Assembly: GCA_013001485.1 (NCBI GenBank)
Contig: JABDMN010000089.1
Location: 1-8,587 of the forward strand
Direction of reading: 5' to 3'
Source of the DNA: Acidimicrobiia bacterium
GTDB taxonomy: Bacteria; Actinomycetota; Acidimicrobiia; Spongiisociales; UBA5794
DNA length: 8,587 bases
Position numbers and translations under genes: made by a program. Under the pieces are notes generated by a model, which ran no database searches, was not told the DNA's origin, and saw only the letters and a list, made by a program, of their open reading frames with translations. Positions 1-5,777 of this stretch are shown here, piece after piece; positions within the stretch are counted from its first letter, which is position 1; the number at the start of each line of letters is the position of its first letter.

Positions 1-169
1 GCGGTGCCTCTCCCGTCGCGCCGAAGACCGCAGGACGTGCAGAACGGGCTGTCCCCCATCGCTCCACACGTGGCGCACGGACGTGCGACAACGGTGACCA
101 CGATCCAAAGCTATCGGCCCCAACCGAAACCCCATAGGGCCATTCGGGCCTCATCGGTCGATCTCCAGA
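1..169. other. Upstream region without a supported gene
   Basis: I see no convincing gene here. Frame 1 of the + strand is open from the window edge to a TAG at 172-174 (57 codons), and a minus-strand frame is open from an ATG near 153 to the edge (51 codons). Neither shows clear third-position GC bias, a recognisable motif or a ribosome binding site. The + strand frame could be the tail of an upstream gene cut by the window edge. Confidence 0.4.
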
Positions 170-208
170 CCTAGCCAGGCGTTAGAGGCTCGTTAGCGCG
201 CACTTAAC
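170..208 (+). promoter_or_regulatory. Four 11-bp-phased TTAG-like boxes upstream of the redox operon
   Basis: The tetramers CTAG, TTAG, TTAG and TTAA begin at 171, 182, 193 and 204, exactly 11 bp (one helical turn) apart. The middle two are preceded by G (GTTAG). Direct repeats at 11-bp spacing are the usual target layout of OmpR/PhoP-family response regulators; the Bacillus PhoP TTAACA boxes and Streptomyces PHO boxes are examples. The array ends 45 bp before the start codon at 253, where an activator would contact RNA polymerase. The regulator is not in the window and the assignment is inferred from spacing alone. Confidence 0.4.
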
Positions 209-239
209 GGGGCGGGCCGCATCGTGGTGACAACCTGAG

Positions 240-245
240 AAAGGA
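240..245 (+). promoter_or_regulatory. Ribosome binding site of the first operon gene
   Basis: AAAGGA lies seven bases before the ATG at 253. It fixes the start of the first gene and marks where translation of the coupled operon is initiated. Confidence 0.6.
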
Positions 246-252
246 ACACCCG

Positions 253-990
253 ATGAAAGACCGGATCCGCTACATCATTGCCGTCGCACTTGGCGTGCTC
301 GCCATCCCAGGGCTTGCACTCGCTTCCAACGCGGCACTCAGCTCTTCTGCCGACGATGCCGCCGACACAACCACGACATCGACCAGCGTCGTCGCGTCGG
401 AGATCGCCGCTGAGGACCTGGTCCGAGCATGCGGTGCTGAGGGCCGCTATCTGGTCGATCTCGAGGCTGCCGGCGCCATCAACCAGGTGCAGCAGGCGGC
501 GCTCGACGCGCTCCGACCGCTCTGTGACGATGCCAGCCTCCCACTGCCGGGACGCCTCACCGTGGGCGCCGAGCCGACGATCGTGGCGACCGCACCAGCG
601 GTGGGGACGACAAACCAGCCCGCCGCGACATCGACTGCCACGTCCGGCAGCGACTTCGAGAGCGCGCTCGGTGCACGCGAGCGTGCGCTCGTCGCCATCC
701 AGGCCGCCACCGACGCGGGTGGCAATGTCGACACGATCAACACGGCGATCTCGCTGGTCGGCGACGGTGACTTCGCCTACGACTCGGGCGAGTTCGCCAA
801 CGCCGTCGTTCTCTACGAGCAAGCCGAGAGCTTGGCCAACGATGCCGCGCTCGATCCCCAGCCCACTGCCTACTACGACGATGACGACGACCACGAGGAC
901 GAGGACCACGAAGACCACGAAGACGAAGACCACGAGGACGAAGAAGAGGACGAGGAAGACGAGGACCACGAAGACGAGGACGACGACTGA
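253..990 (+). CDS. Secreted protein with Asp/Glu/His-only C-terminal tail
   Basis: Unrecognised 245-residue exported protein. Residues 1-24 look like a Sec signal peptide: basic start, hydrophobic stretch to about 23, likely cleavage after the Ala at 24. A Thr/Ser-rich linker follows (about 37-48), then a short helical segment with two cysteines (60 and 91) that could form a disulfide, a second Thr/Ala-rich linker (105-132), and a predicted helical hairpin (135-200). The last 37 residues (209-245) contain only Asp, Glu and His: 32 acidic and 5 His (214, 219, 222, 227, 239). Such a tail should bind cations with high capacity and low affinity; which metal is unknown. It is the first gene of a five-gene coupled operon with an ApbE homologue and a ferric-reductase-like protein, so metal binding tied to electron transfer outside the cell is a reasonable inference. 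No flavinylation motif or haem CxxCH is visible. Its TGA overlaps the next ATG. Confidence 0.85.
   Translation: MKDRIRYIIAVALGVLAIPGLALASNAALSSSADDAADTTTTSTSVVASEIAAEDLVRACGAEGRYLVDLEAAGAINQVQQAALDALRPLCDDASLPLPGRLTVGAEPTIVATAPAVGTTNQPAATSTATSGSDFESALGARERALVAIQAATDAGGNVDTINTAISLVGDGDFAYDSGEFANAVVLYEQAESLANDAALDPQPTAYYDDDDDHEDEDHEDHEDEDHEDEEEDEEDEDHEDEDDD
877..987 (+). repeat. Low-complexity GAC/GAG/CAC codon tract encoding the acidic tail
   Basis: The tract consists only of GAC, GAT, GAG, GAA and CAC codons. It contains imperfect repeats of a His-Glu-Asp-Glu-Asp unit beginning at residues 214, 222 and 239, with shortened versions at 219 and 227. It directly precedes the TGATG junction with the next gene. 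Tracts like this can change length by slippage, so tail length may vary between strains. Confidence 0.7.
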
Positions 991-1274
991 TGGTGCGCCG
1001 AATCCTCAAGATCGCGTCGCCTTTGGTCGCCATCGCGATCACCGCGGTGTCCGCGCTGTCGCTGGCGTCATCGCCAGAAACGGTCCCCGACCCACCGGCG
1101 ACGGTCACCGAAGTCACCGTTCTGCCCGACCTCATGTCGGTGTCTCGGGTCCTGGCCACGAGCGGCCTGGAACGGGTGTCTGCCGAATCGGTTCCCGAGT
1201 CGGTGCGAGCTGTTCTCGAAGCAGCCGGTGCCGTCCTGGTGGTCCCCGATTCCCAGCCAGGAGGTGCGCAATGA
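990..1274 (+). CDS. Small exported or membrane-anchored protein, function unknown
   Basis: Unrecognised 94-residue protein. The N-terminus has basic residues (Arg3, Arg4, Lys7) followed by a hydrophobic segment at about 8-27, fitting a signal peptide or a single membrane anchor. A Pro/Thr/Val-rich stretch (29-48) and a short predicted helical segment (50-80) follow. There are no cysteines and no known motif. The ATG overlaps the preceding TGA by one base (TGATG), with GAGGA nine bases upstream inside the acidic-tail codons. The end overlaps the next gene by four bases (ATGA). This tight packing makes it a genuine operon member despite its size. A role as an accessory subunit of the exported redox/metal module is inference. 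Confidence 0.75.
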   Translation: MVRRILKIASPLVAIAITAVSALSLASSPETVPDPPATVTEVTVLPDLMSVSRVLATSGLERVSAESVPESVRAVLEAAGAVLVVPDSQPGGAQ

Positions 1275-1636
1275 TCCGCCAGCGCTACCCAGCCGACCGT
1301 CTGTTTCGCATTGGGGCCTGGACGGTTGCCGGTATCACCGGCACCGTCGCGTTCCTCAGCGCCGGACACGACCCGGCACCCGAGAACGCGGTCCCGGCCG
1401 ATGCGACCACCACCGAGAGCCCAACCCCGGGAGCCGCCCTACCCGCAGTCCCCGAGAGCGGTCTCACCATCTTGCGAGTGGCGCCGACGACAACGGTCCC
1501 GGCGCCTCCGGCTGCCCAGCGCAGCACGGAGCCTGCCCCGGGGACTCGGTCACAGCCAGCCACAGCGGCCGTACCAGCCCCTCCGCCGCCGGCTCTCTCG
1601 GCGGCGCCCGCTCCGATCCAGAGTGCCGGATCATGA
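1271..1636 (+). CDS. Membrane-anchored Pro/Thr/Ala-rich protein
   Basis: Unrecognised 121-residue protein. A basic N-terminus (Arg3, Arg5, Arg10, Arg13) precedes one hydrophobic segment at about 14-31, suggesting an uncleaved anchor with an outside C-terminus. The rest is low-complexity Pro/Ala/Thr (about 35-121), with a short less-biased stretch at 61-71. Such segments usually act as extended spacers in the cell envelope. The start is well supported: AGGAGGT ends six bases before the ATG and the start overlaps the previous stop as ATGA; its own stop overlaps the next ATG in the same way. A longer in-frame reading back to 278 is only a shadow of the first gene and was not used. An Asp-Ala-Thr-Thr-Thr stretch (44-48) faintly resembles a flavinylation site but lies in low-complexity sequence and is not convincing. 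Confidence 0.75.
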   Translation: MIRQRYPADRLFRIGAWTVAGITGTVAFLSAGHDPAPENAVPADATTTESPTPGAALPAVPESGLTILRVAPTTTVPAPPAAQRSTEPAPGTRSQPATAAVPAPPPPALSAAPAPIQSAGS

Positions 1637-2475
1637 TCACCGCGACGTTCCCCGCCATGGGAACCACCATCGAGGTGAGGGCCACCGGAGCCCACGGCGT
1701 CAGAGCGGCGGCCCGGCTGTTCGAAGACGTCGAAGAGACGGCGAGCCGCTTTCGCACCGACAGCGAGCTGAGCCGGATCAATGCCAACCCCACGCCGACC
1801 ATGGAGCTTTCTCCGCTGATGACGGAAGTCGTCCAGGCCGCTGATCGAATGAGGCTGCTGACCGACGGGATTGTCGATGCCGGGGTCGGCCAAGCCGTTC
1901 GCGACTGGGGCTACGTCACCACCTATTCCGAGGTCCGCGACCTCGAGACCGCCCCCGCCTCATCCGCCATCGGCGGCTGGCACCTGGAGGACAACCGACT
2001 CACCCGCTCCCCTGGCACGCTGCTCGACCTCGGCGGGGTCGCCAAGGGCTGGACCTGCGATCGCGCTGTCGAGACCGGGTTGGCGACAACTGCGAGCGCA
2101 GGCGGTGACCTGCGCTCCGCTGACCCAGACACGGTCGCCGAGGTGCTCGATCCATGGGGCGAGGTGGCGACCGTCATCCATGTCGGCGTTGGAGCGCTCG
2201 CCACCAGTTCGACAACACGCCGGGCGTGGTCAGTTCAAGGTCGGCGAGCCCACCACCTCATCGACCCGCGAACACGCGCCCCTTCGACGTCGCCGGTGCT
2301 GTCGGCAACGGCACTGACCACAACTGCCGTGGAGGCCGAGGCCGCCGCGAAGGCCGTCCTTCTCCTCGGTGCCGATGGCCTGGCCTGGGCCGACCGCCAG
2401 CCGTGGATCCGAGCGGCAGTGGCGATATGGACAGACGGTGCGGTCTATGCGACCGGGCTCGAGGCTGCAGCATGA
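1633..2475 (+). CDS. apbE: ApbE-family FAD:protein FMN transferase homologue
   Basis: ApbE proteins transfer FMN from FAD to a Thr/Ser of target redox proteins outside the cytoplasm, using Mg2+. This 280-residue protein shows the family order: Ala-Met-Gly-Thr near the N-terminus (8-11), the Arg-Phe-x-x-x-Ser-Glu-Leu-Ser-Arg-Ile-Asn segment (39-50), Asp-Leu-Gly-Gly-Val-Ala-Lys-Gly (132-139) and Ala-Gly-Gly-Asp-Leu (156-160) for FAD, and His-Leu-Ile-Asp-Pro-Arg-Thr (208-214). The helix that normally carries the Mg2+ ligands Asp and Thr four residues apart instead has Glu236 and Lys240, so activity or metal use may differ; some actinobacterial relatives may share this, but that is from memory. 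It is shorter than typical members (about 300-350) and has no signal peptide or lipobox. The ATG at 1633 overlaps the previous stop (ATGA); an in-frame upstream extension to 1228 is a shadow. The family call is firm; the activity is less certain. Confidence 0.9.
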   Translation: MITATFPAMGTTIEVRATGAHGVRAAARLFEDVEETASRFRTDSELSRINANPTPTMELSPLMTEVVQAADRMRLLTDGIVDAGVGQAVRDWGYVTTYSEVRDLETAPASSAIGGWHLEDNRLTRSPGTLLDLGGVAKGWTCDRAVETGLATTASAGGDLRSADPDTVAEVLDPWGEVATVIHVGVGALATSSTTRRAWSVQGRRAHHLIDPRTRAPSTSPVLSATALTTTAVEAEAAAKAVLLLGADGLAWADRQPWIRAAVAIWTDGAVYATGLEAAA

Positions 2476-3023
2476 CGTGGCTCATCATCCGAGGTTCGGG
2501 AATCGCGGCGTTCGCGTTCCTGGCGATCTCGACGATCTGGGGACTGCTGCTGTCTGGCGGCTACGCCAAGCGCCTCGTGAAGGCGAAGCCGTTGACCTAC
2601 GCCCACGAGTCGCTGGCAGTGGCGTCGATCGTGGCCACCGTGGTGCATCTCGTAGCCCTGTGGATGGACAGCTTCATCCAGTTCGGTCTCCTTGAGTTGT
2701 TCATCCCCGGGGCGTCGCTATACCGACCGCTTGCGGTATCGCTGGGCATCGTTGCCTTCTACGGCCTGCTGGTGGTCTCAGGGTCGTTCTACGTGAAGAA
2801 GCGAATCGGCCAGAAGGCATGGCGAGCCATCCACTACACCAGCTTCGGCCTCTTCCTGGCAGCGGCCGGCCACGGCCTCATGGCCGGTGCGGATTCGAGT
2901 ATTCCCTGGGTCTTCTGGATGTACGTGGTGTCGACTGCGGCGGTCGTAGGTCTCACCAGCATGCGGATCCTCGGCGGAGGTGCCCGCAAGGCGCGACGCC
3001 GCCCACAACCAGCCCAGGCCTGA
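2472..3023 (+). CDS. Ferric-reductase-like transmembrane protein (haem b membrane domain)
   Basis: This 183-residue protein has five likely membrane segments (about 5-27, 45-65, 87-107, 118-138, 145-167). His45 and His59 in segment 2 and His121 and His134 in segment 4 are paired 14 and 13 residues apart, the layout that holds two b haems in ferric reductase/NOX/MsrQ-type domains. Family knowledge therefore suggests it moves electrons across the membrane. It has no FAD or NAD(P)H domain, so a partner must feed it. The C-terminus is Arg/Lys-rich (172-178), fitting a cytoplasmic tail. GAGG stands seven bases before the ATG, which overlaps the ApbE stop as ATGA. ApbE homologues next to such haem domains are a recurring theme in extracytoplasmic flavin electron transfer. 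The natural acceptor (flavoprotein, metal or methionine sulfoxide reductase) cannot be told from sequence. It is the last gene of the operon. Confidence 0.8.
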   Translation: MTWLIIRGSGIAAFAFLAISTIWGLLLSGGYAKRLVKAKPLTYAHESLAVASIVATVVHLVALWMDSFIQFGLLELFIPGASLYRPLAVSLGIVAFYGLLVVSGSFYVKKRIGQKAWRAIHYTSFGLFLAAAGHGLMAGADSSIPWVFWMYVVSTAAVVGLTSMRILGGGARKARRRPQPAQA

Positions 3024-3057
3024 TCGGCGGAGGCCCCAGCCAATCCCGATAGCCTGA

Positions 3058-4338
3058 GTGGTTCCTGCCCCTCAGCGAGGGGCCGCACCGAGGGGCACTC
3101 CCATCAGAACCGCCGACGTCACCGAGGTCTCGTTGGGTCGCGTCGGCCCACGAGAGTTCGTGGTGCTGATGGCGACGGTCATCGGCCTCACGGCCCTGTC
3201 CATCGACCTGATGCTGCCCGCCTTCGACGACATGCGCGCCGACTTCGGTCTCGCCGCCGACGCCACCGAAACCGCATCGATCGTCACCGTCTTCTTCTTC
3301 GGGCTCGCCATCGCCCAGCTCGTCTATGGACCTCTCGCCGATCGGTTTGGCCGCAAGCCCGTCGTGTACGGCGGAATGGTGGTGTTCGTTCTCGGAGCGG
3401 TCGGAGCTGCCTTCTCTCCCACTCTCGGGTGGATGCTGGTCTTTCGGTTCATCTGGGGGGTGGGTGCCGCAGGGCCCAGGGTGATCGCCCTCAGCGTCAT
3501 TCGGGACATCTACGAGGGCGACCGGATGGCCCGGATCATGTCGTTCATCGCCGCCGTCTTCATCTTCGTACCGATCATCGCCCCCACGATCGGCGCCTTG
3601 TTGCTCGAGTTCGTCTCGTGGCGGGTGCTGTTCCTGCTCGTGGCTGCCAGCACCGGGGGCGTGGCGCTGTGGCTGACGCGCCTCCCCGAAACGCTCCACG
3701 AGGAGTACCGCATCCCCCGCCTCAAGGTCGCGACCGTCACCCACGCCATCCGTGCCGTCGTTACCAACCGCCAGGCCGTCGGCTACACGATGGGAATGAC
3801 GCTGGCGTTTGGAGCGCTCGTGTCGTACCTGGCCGGGTCAGAGTTGGTGTGGGACGACGTGTATGGCCGCGGCGACCAATTCCCGCTGATCTTCGGCGGC
3901 CTCGCCGCGGCGATCGGCTTTGCCATCTTGATGAACGGGATCTTCGTCGACCGGGTAGGCGCAAGACGGATCGTTCACGTGGCGTTGTTCTCCTACGCCG
4001 GCATCTCAGGCGCTGCGCTCATCCTGGCGATCAGCGGTGGCGGCATCCCGGGCTTCTGGCCATTCGTGGTGCTTCTCGGACTAGCCATGGCTTCCCACGG
4101 GCTGTTCATCCCCAACGCAAGGTCGATAGCGATCCTCCCGCTCGGGCAAGTGGCCGGGACCGCCTCAGCCGTCATCGGGTCGTTCTCCCTCCTTGGTGCC
4201 TCGATCATCGGGACTATCACCGACGGGCTCTTCGACGGCACGGTCGTGCCGATGATCTCGACGTTCTTCCTCGGCAGCCTGGGAGCGTTGATCATCATCA
4301 TCGTGACGGAACGGGGACGCCTCTTCGGCGACACCTGA
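3058..4338 (+). CDS. MFS drug exporter, Bcr/CflA type
   Basis: A 426-residue, 12-segment major facilitator, probably a proton-driven exporter of drugs or other small molecules. Segment 1 ends in Leu-Ser-Ile-Asp-Leu-Met-Leu-Pro-Ala (47-55), the pattern seen in Bcr/CflA proteins. Motif A (Gly-Pro-Leu-Ala-Asp-Arg-Phe-Gly-Arg-Lys, 91-100) lies in the loop between segments 2 and 3, and Arg141 with the following Ile-Arg-Asp (148-150) matches the family's segment 4-5 region. The halves are joined by a basic cytoplasmic loop at about 208-240. The start is uncertain: GTG at 3058 has no visible Shine-Dalgarno and gives a polar 30-residue lead before segment 1. An in-frame TTG at 3133, preceded by GAGG with five bases between, would give 401 residues and a more usual N-terminus. 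The substrate cannot be predicted. No regulator gene is adjacent. Confidence 0.88.
   Translation: MVPAPQRGAAPRGTPIRTADVTEVSLGRVGPREFVVLMATVIGLTALSIDLMLPAFDDMRADFGLAADATETASIVTVFFFGLAIAQLVYGPLADRFGRKPVVYGGMVVFVLGAVGAAFSPTLGWMLVFRFIWGVGAAGPRVIALSVIRDIYEGDRMARIMSFIAAVFIFVPIIAPTIGALLLEFVSWRVLFLLVAASTGGVALWLTRLPETLHEEYRIPRLKVATVTHAIRAVVTNRQAVGYTMGMTLAFGALVSYLAGSELVWDDVYGRGDQFPLIFGGLAAAIGFAILMNGIFVDRVGARRIVHVALFSYAGISGAALILAISGGGIPGFWPFVVLLGLAMASHGLFIPNARSIAILPLGQVAGTASAVIGSFSLLGASIIGTITDGLFDGTVVPMISTFFLGSLGALIIIIVTERGRLFGDT
3067..3083 (+). promoter_or_regulatory. GC-rich hairpin near the annotated MFS start
   Basis: GCCCCTC (3067-3073) and GAGGGGC (3077-3083) form a perfect 7-bp stem with a 3-base loop. 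A second GAGGGGC at 3090-3096 can compete for the same left arm. There is no T-tract, so it is not a standard intrinsic terminator. It lies 44 bases after the redox operon and inside the first codons of the MFS gene as annotated, which raises the possibility that this is really leader sequence. Confidence 0.4.
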
Positions 4339-4350
4339 ATCACGGCCCCC

Positions 4351-4377
4351 TTGGCGAGCCCGGCAGGCGTGTAGCGT
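4351..4377 (+). promoter_or_regulatory. Candidate promoter of a leaderless dehalogenase mRNA
   Basis: TTGGCG (4351-4356) and TAGCGT (4372-4377, matching the actinobacterial TAnnnT -10) are 15 bp apart. The -10 ends six bases before the ATG at 4384, and no Shine-Dalgarno is present. Transcription would start at or next to the A of the ATG, as in leaderless actinobacterial genes. The 15-bp spacing is slightly short. Confidence 0.4.
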
Positions 4378-4383
4378 CGACCC

Positions 4384-5271
4384 ATGGCCGATCAAACACC
4401 CATTTCGTCAGAGTTCCCGTTCGAGTCCAAGTACGTCGACGTGCTCGGCTCACGCATGCATTACGTCGACGTCGGTGAGGGAGACCCGATCCTGTTCCTC
4501 CACGGGAACCCGACCTCGTCCTATCTGTGGCGCAACATCATCCCGCACGTCCAGGGGCTCGGCCGGTGCATCGCTCCGGACCTCATCGGCATGGGAAAGT
4601 CGGATCGGCCCGACATCCCGTACCGGTACGACGACCACTACCGATACGTGTCCGCGTTCATCGATGAGCTCGGGATCGGATCAAACCTGACGCTCGTCAT
4701 CCACGACTGGGGGTCAGGGCTCGGCTTCAGGTGGGCGCATGACAACGCCGACAAGGTGCGAGCCATCGCCTTCATGGAGGCGATCATCGGCTCGATGAAG
4801 TGGGAGGACATGCCACGAGAGTTCCGCATGGCATTCCGCGCCATGCGTACCCCCGGGCTCGGATGGCTCATGGTCAGTGGAGCCAACATGTTCATCAAAA
4901 AGATGCTCCCTGATGCAACGCACCGGAAGCTGTCGCCCGAAGCCCAGGCCTATTACGCCTCGGCCTTTCCCACGGTTGCCAGCCGAAAGCCGGTTCGCCA
5001 GTGGCCGCGCGAAGTCCCGATCAGTGGCAAGCCTGCCGACAACGTCGCCGTAATCGAGGGGTACCGGAAGTGGCTGACAACCACCGAATTCCCCAAGCTG
5101 CTGTTCCATTCACAACCCGGCGCCATCATCGACGAAGCCGGCGTGGCCTGGTGCAAGGAGAACCTGTCGAATCTCACCGCCGTCGACATCGGCAAAGGCA
5201 TCCACTTCGTGCAGGAAGACAACCCTCAGCTCATCGGTACCGAGCTGGCCAGCTGGTACTCACAGCTGTAG
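4384..5271 (+). CDS. Haloalkane dehalogenase (HLD-II, LinB/DhaA-like)
   Basis: This alpha/beta hydrolase should hydrolyse carbon-halogen bonds of haloalkanes to an alcohol, halide and a proton, with no cofactor. The set for subfamily II is complete in 295 residues: His-Gly-Asn-Pro (40-43) with Asn42 as a halide-stabilising residue; nucleophile Asp108 in His-Asp-Trp-Gly-Ser-Gly, with Trp109 as the second halide ligand; catalytic acid Glu132 in Phe-Met-Glu-Ala-Ile; and catalytic His274 in Gly-Ile-His-Phe-Val-Gln-Glu-Asp. Asp108, Trp109 and Glu132 fall at the LinB positions. The cap domain spans about 135-215. There is no signal peptide, so it is cytoplasmic. No dehalogenation pathway genes (halohydrin or aldehyde dehydrogenase) are adjacent, so the physiological substrate is open. 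It lies 45 bp after the MFS gene and probably has its own promoter. The family call is very secure; substrate range is not predictable. Confidence 0.93.
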   Translation: MADQTPISSEFPFESKYVDVLGSRMHYVDVGEGDPILFLHGNPTSSYLWRNIIPHVQGLGRCIAPDLIGMGKSDRPDIPYRYDDHYRYVSAFIDELGIGSNLTLVIHDWGSGLGFRWAHDNADKVRAIAFMEAIIGSMKWEDMPREFRMAFRAMRTPGLGWLMVSGANMFIKKMLPDATHRKLSPEAQAYYASAFPTVASRKPVRQWPREVPISGKPADNVAVIEGYRKWLTTTEFPKLLFHSQPGAIIDEAGVAWCKENLSNLTAVDIGKGIHFVQEDNPQLIGTELASWYSQL

Positions 5272-5364
5272 CGGTTCGGAAGCCGGCTCAGTCCTCGCCG
5301 TGGGGTACACCATCGACGAGAACATGATGAAGCGGGCACCTGTTCCTAAGCTCGAAGTGACGAA

Positions 5365-5370
5365 GAGGGG
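5365..5370 (+). promoter_or_regulatory. Ribosome binding site deciding a GTG start
   Basis: GAGGGG lies five bases before the GTG at 5376 and supports that codon as the start of the VOC gene. No clear promoter is visible in the 104 bases after the dehalogenase, so cotranscription with it is possible. Confidence 0.55.
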
Positions 5371-5375
5371 CGACC

Positions 5376-5756
5376 GTGGGAATCACCGGTTTCGATCACA
5401 TCGTGCTGGCCGTCGACGACGTCGAGGCGACCATCGATTTCTACGAGAAGGTCCTCGATATGACTGCCGTAGAGCACATCCCGGGCAAGTGGGCGTTGCG
5501 GTTCGGGAGCCACAAGATCAGCCTCCAGCCCGCCGAGCACCGACCACCAATGGCCATCGGGACGACACCCGGAAGCGGGAACTTCTGCGTCCTTTCCGAC
5601 GAACCAGTCCAGGACCTGGCGAAACGGTTGACCGACCTCGACGTGCCCATCGAGGCCGGCCCGGTCGAAAAGGTGGGCGCGACCGGATCGATACTTTCGG
5701 TGTACTTCCGCGACCCTGATGGGAACCTCGTCGAGGTATCGAACTCATTGGCGTGA
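5376..5756 (+). CDS. VOC/glyoxalase-fold metalloenzyme-like protein
   Basis: A 126-residue vicinal-oxygen-chelate protein with the two beta-alpha-beta-beta-beta modules of the fold. It starts with Phe-Asp-His-Ile-Val-Leu-Ala-Val-Asp-Asp (6-15) and ends with Tyr-Phe-Arg-Asp-Pro-Asp-Gly-Asn-Leu-Val-Glu-Val (110-121). It is closest in feel to the GLOD5/'VOC family virulence protein' group, which also has the Pro-Gly-Ser stretch (65-67) and the Gly-Pro-Val-Glu region (95-98). His8 and Glu120 are at the expected metal-ligand positions. The middle strand reads Ile-Ser-Leu-Gln where relatives often have Leu-His, so Gln51 may replace a His. Family members include dioxygenases, lyases and resistance proteins, and this group's reaction is not established. 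It lies 104 bp after the dehalogenase and converges on the minus-strand lipoprotein 21 bp away. Confidence 0.85.
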   Translation: MGITGFDHIVLAVDDVEATIDFYEKVLDMTAVEHIPGKWALRFGSHKISLQPAEHRPPMAIGTTPGSGNFCVLSDEPVQDLAKRLTDLDVPIEAGPVEKVGATGSILSVYFRDPDGNLVEVSNSLA

Positions 5757-5777
5757 GGCCGCCGAACGAGCTCCGGG

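Noticed and set aside
193..969. Long minus-strand open frame (258 codons) beginning with a Val/Leu/Phe-rich stretch
   Set aside because: The hydrophobic start is only the antisense of the GAC/GAG/CAC tail. The + strand gene has a ribosome binding site, signal peptide and coupled neighbour.
278..1270. Upstream extension of the third operon gene in frame 2
   Set aside because: It runs out of frame through two supported genes and is Arg/Ser/Pro-rich as expected of a GC-rich shadow. The ATG at 1271 has AGGAGGT.
1402..1416. Asp-Ala-Thr-Thr-Thr as a flavinylation site in the third protein
   Set aside because: It lies in Thr/Pro/Ala low-complexity sequence and lacks the usual Gly and surrounding FMN-binding domain.
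3067..3083. Intrinsic terminator of the redox operon
   Set aside because: The hairpin is strong but has no T-tract after it. Recorded instead as a possible leader hairpin.
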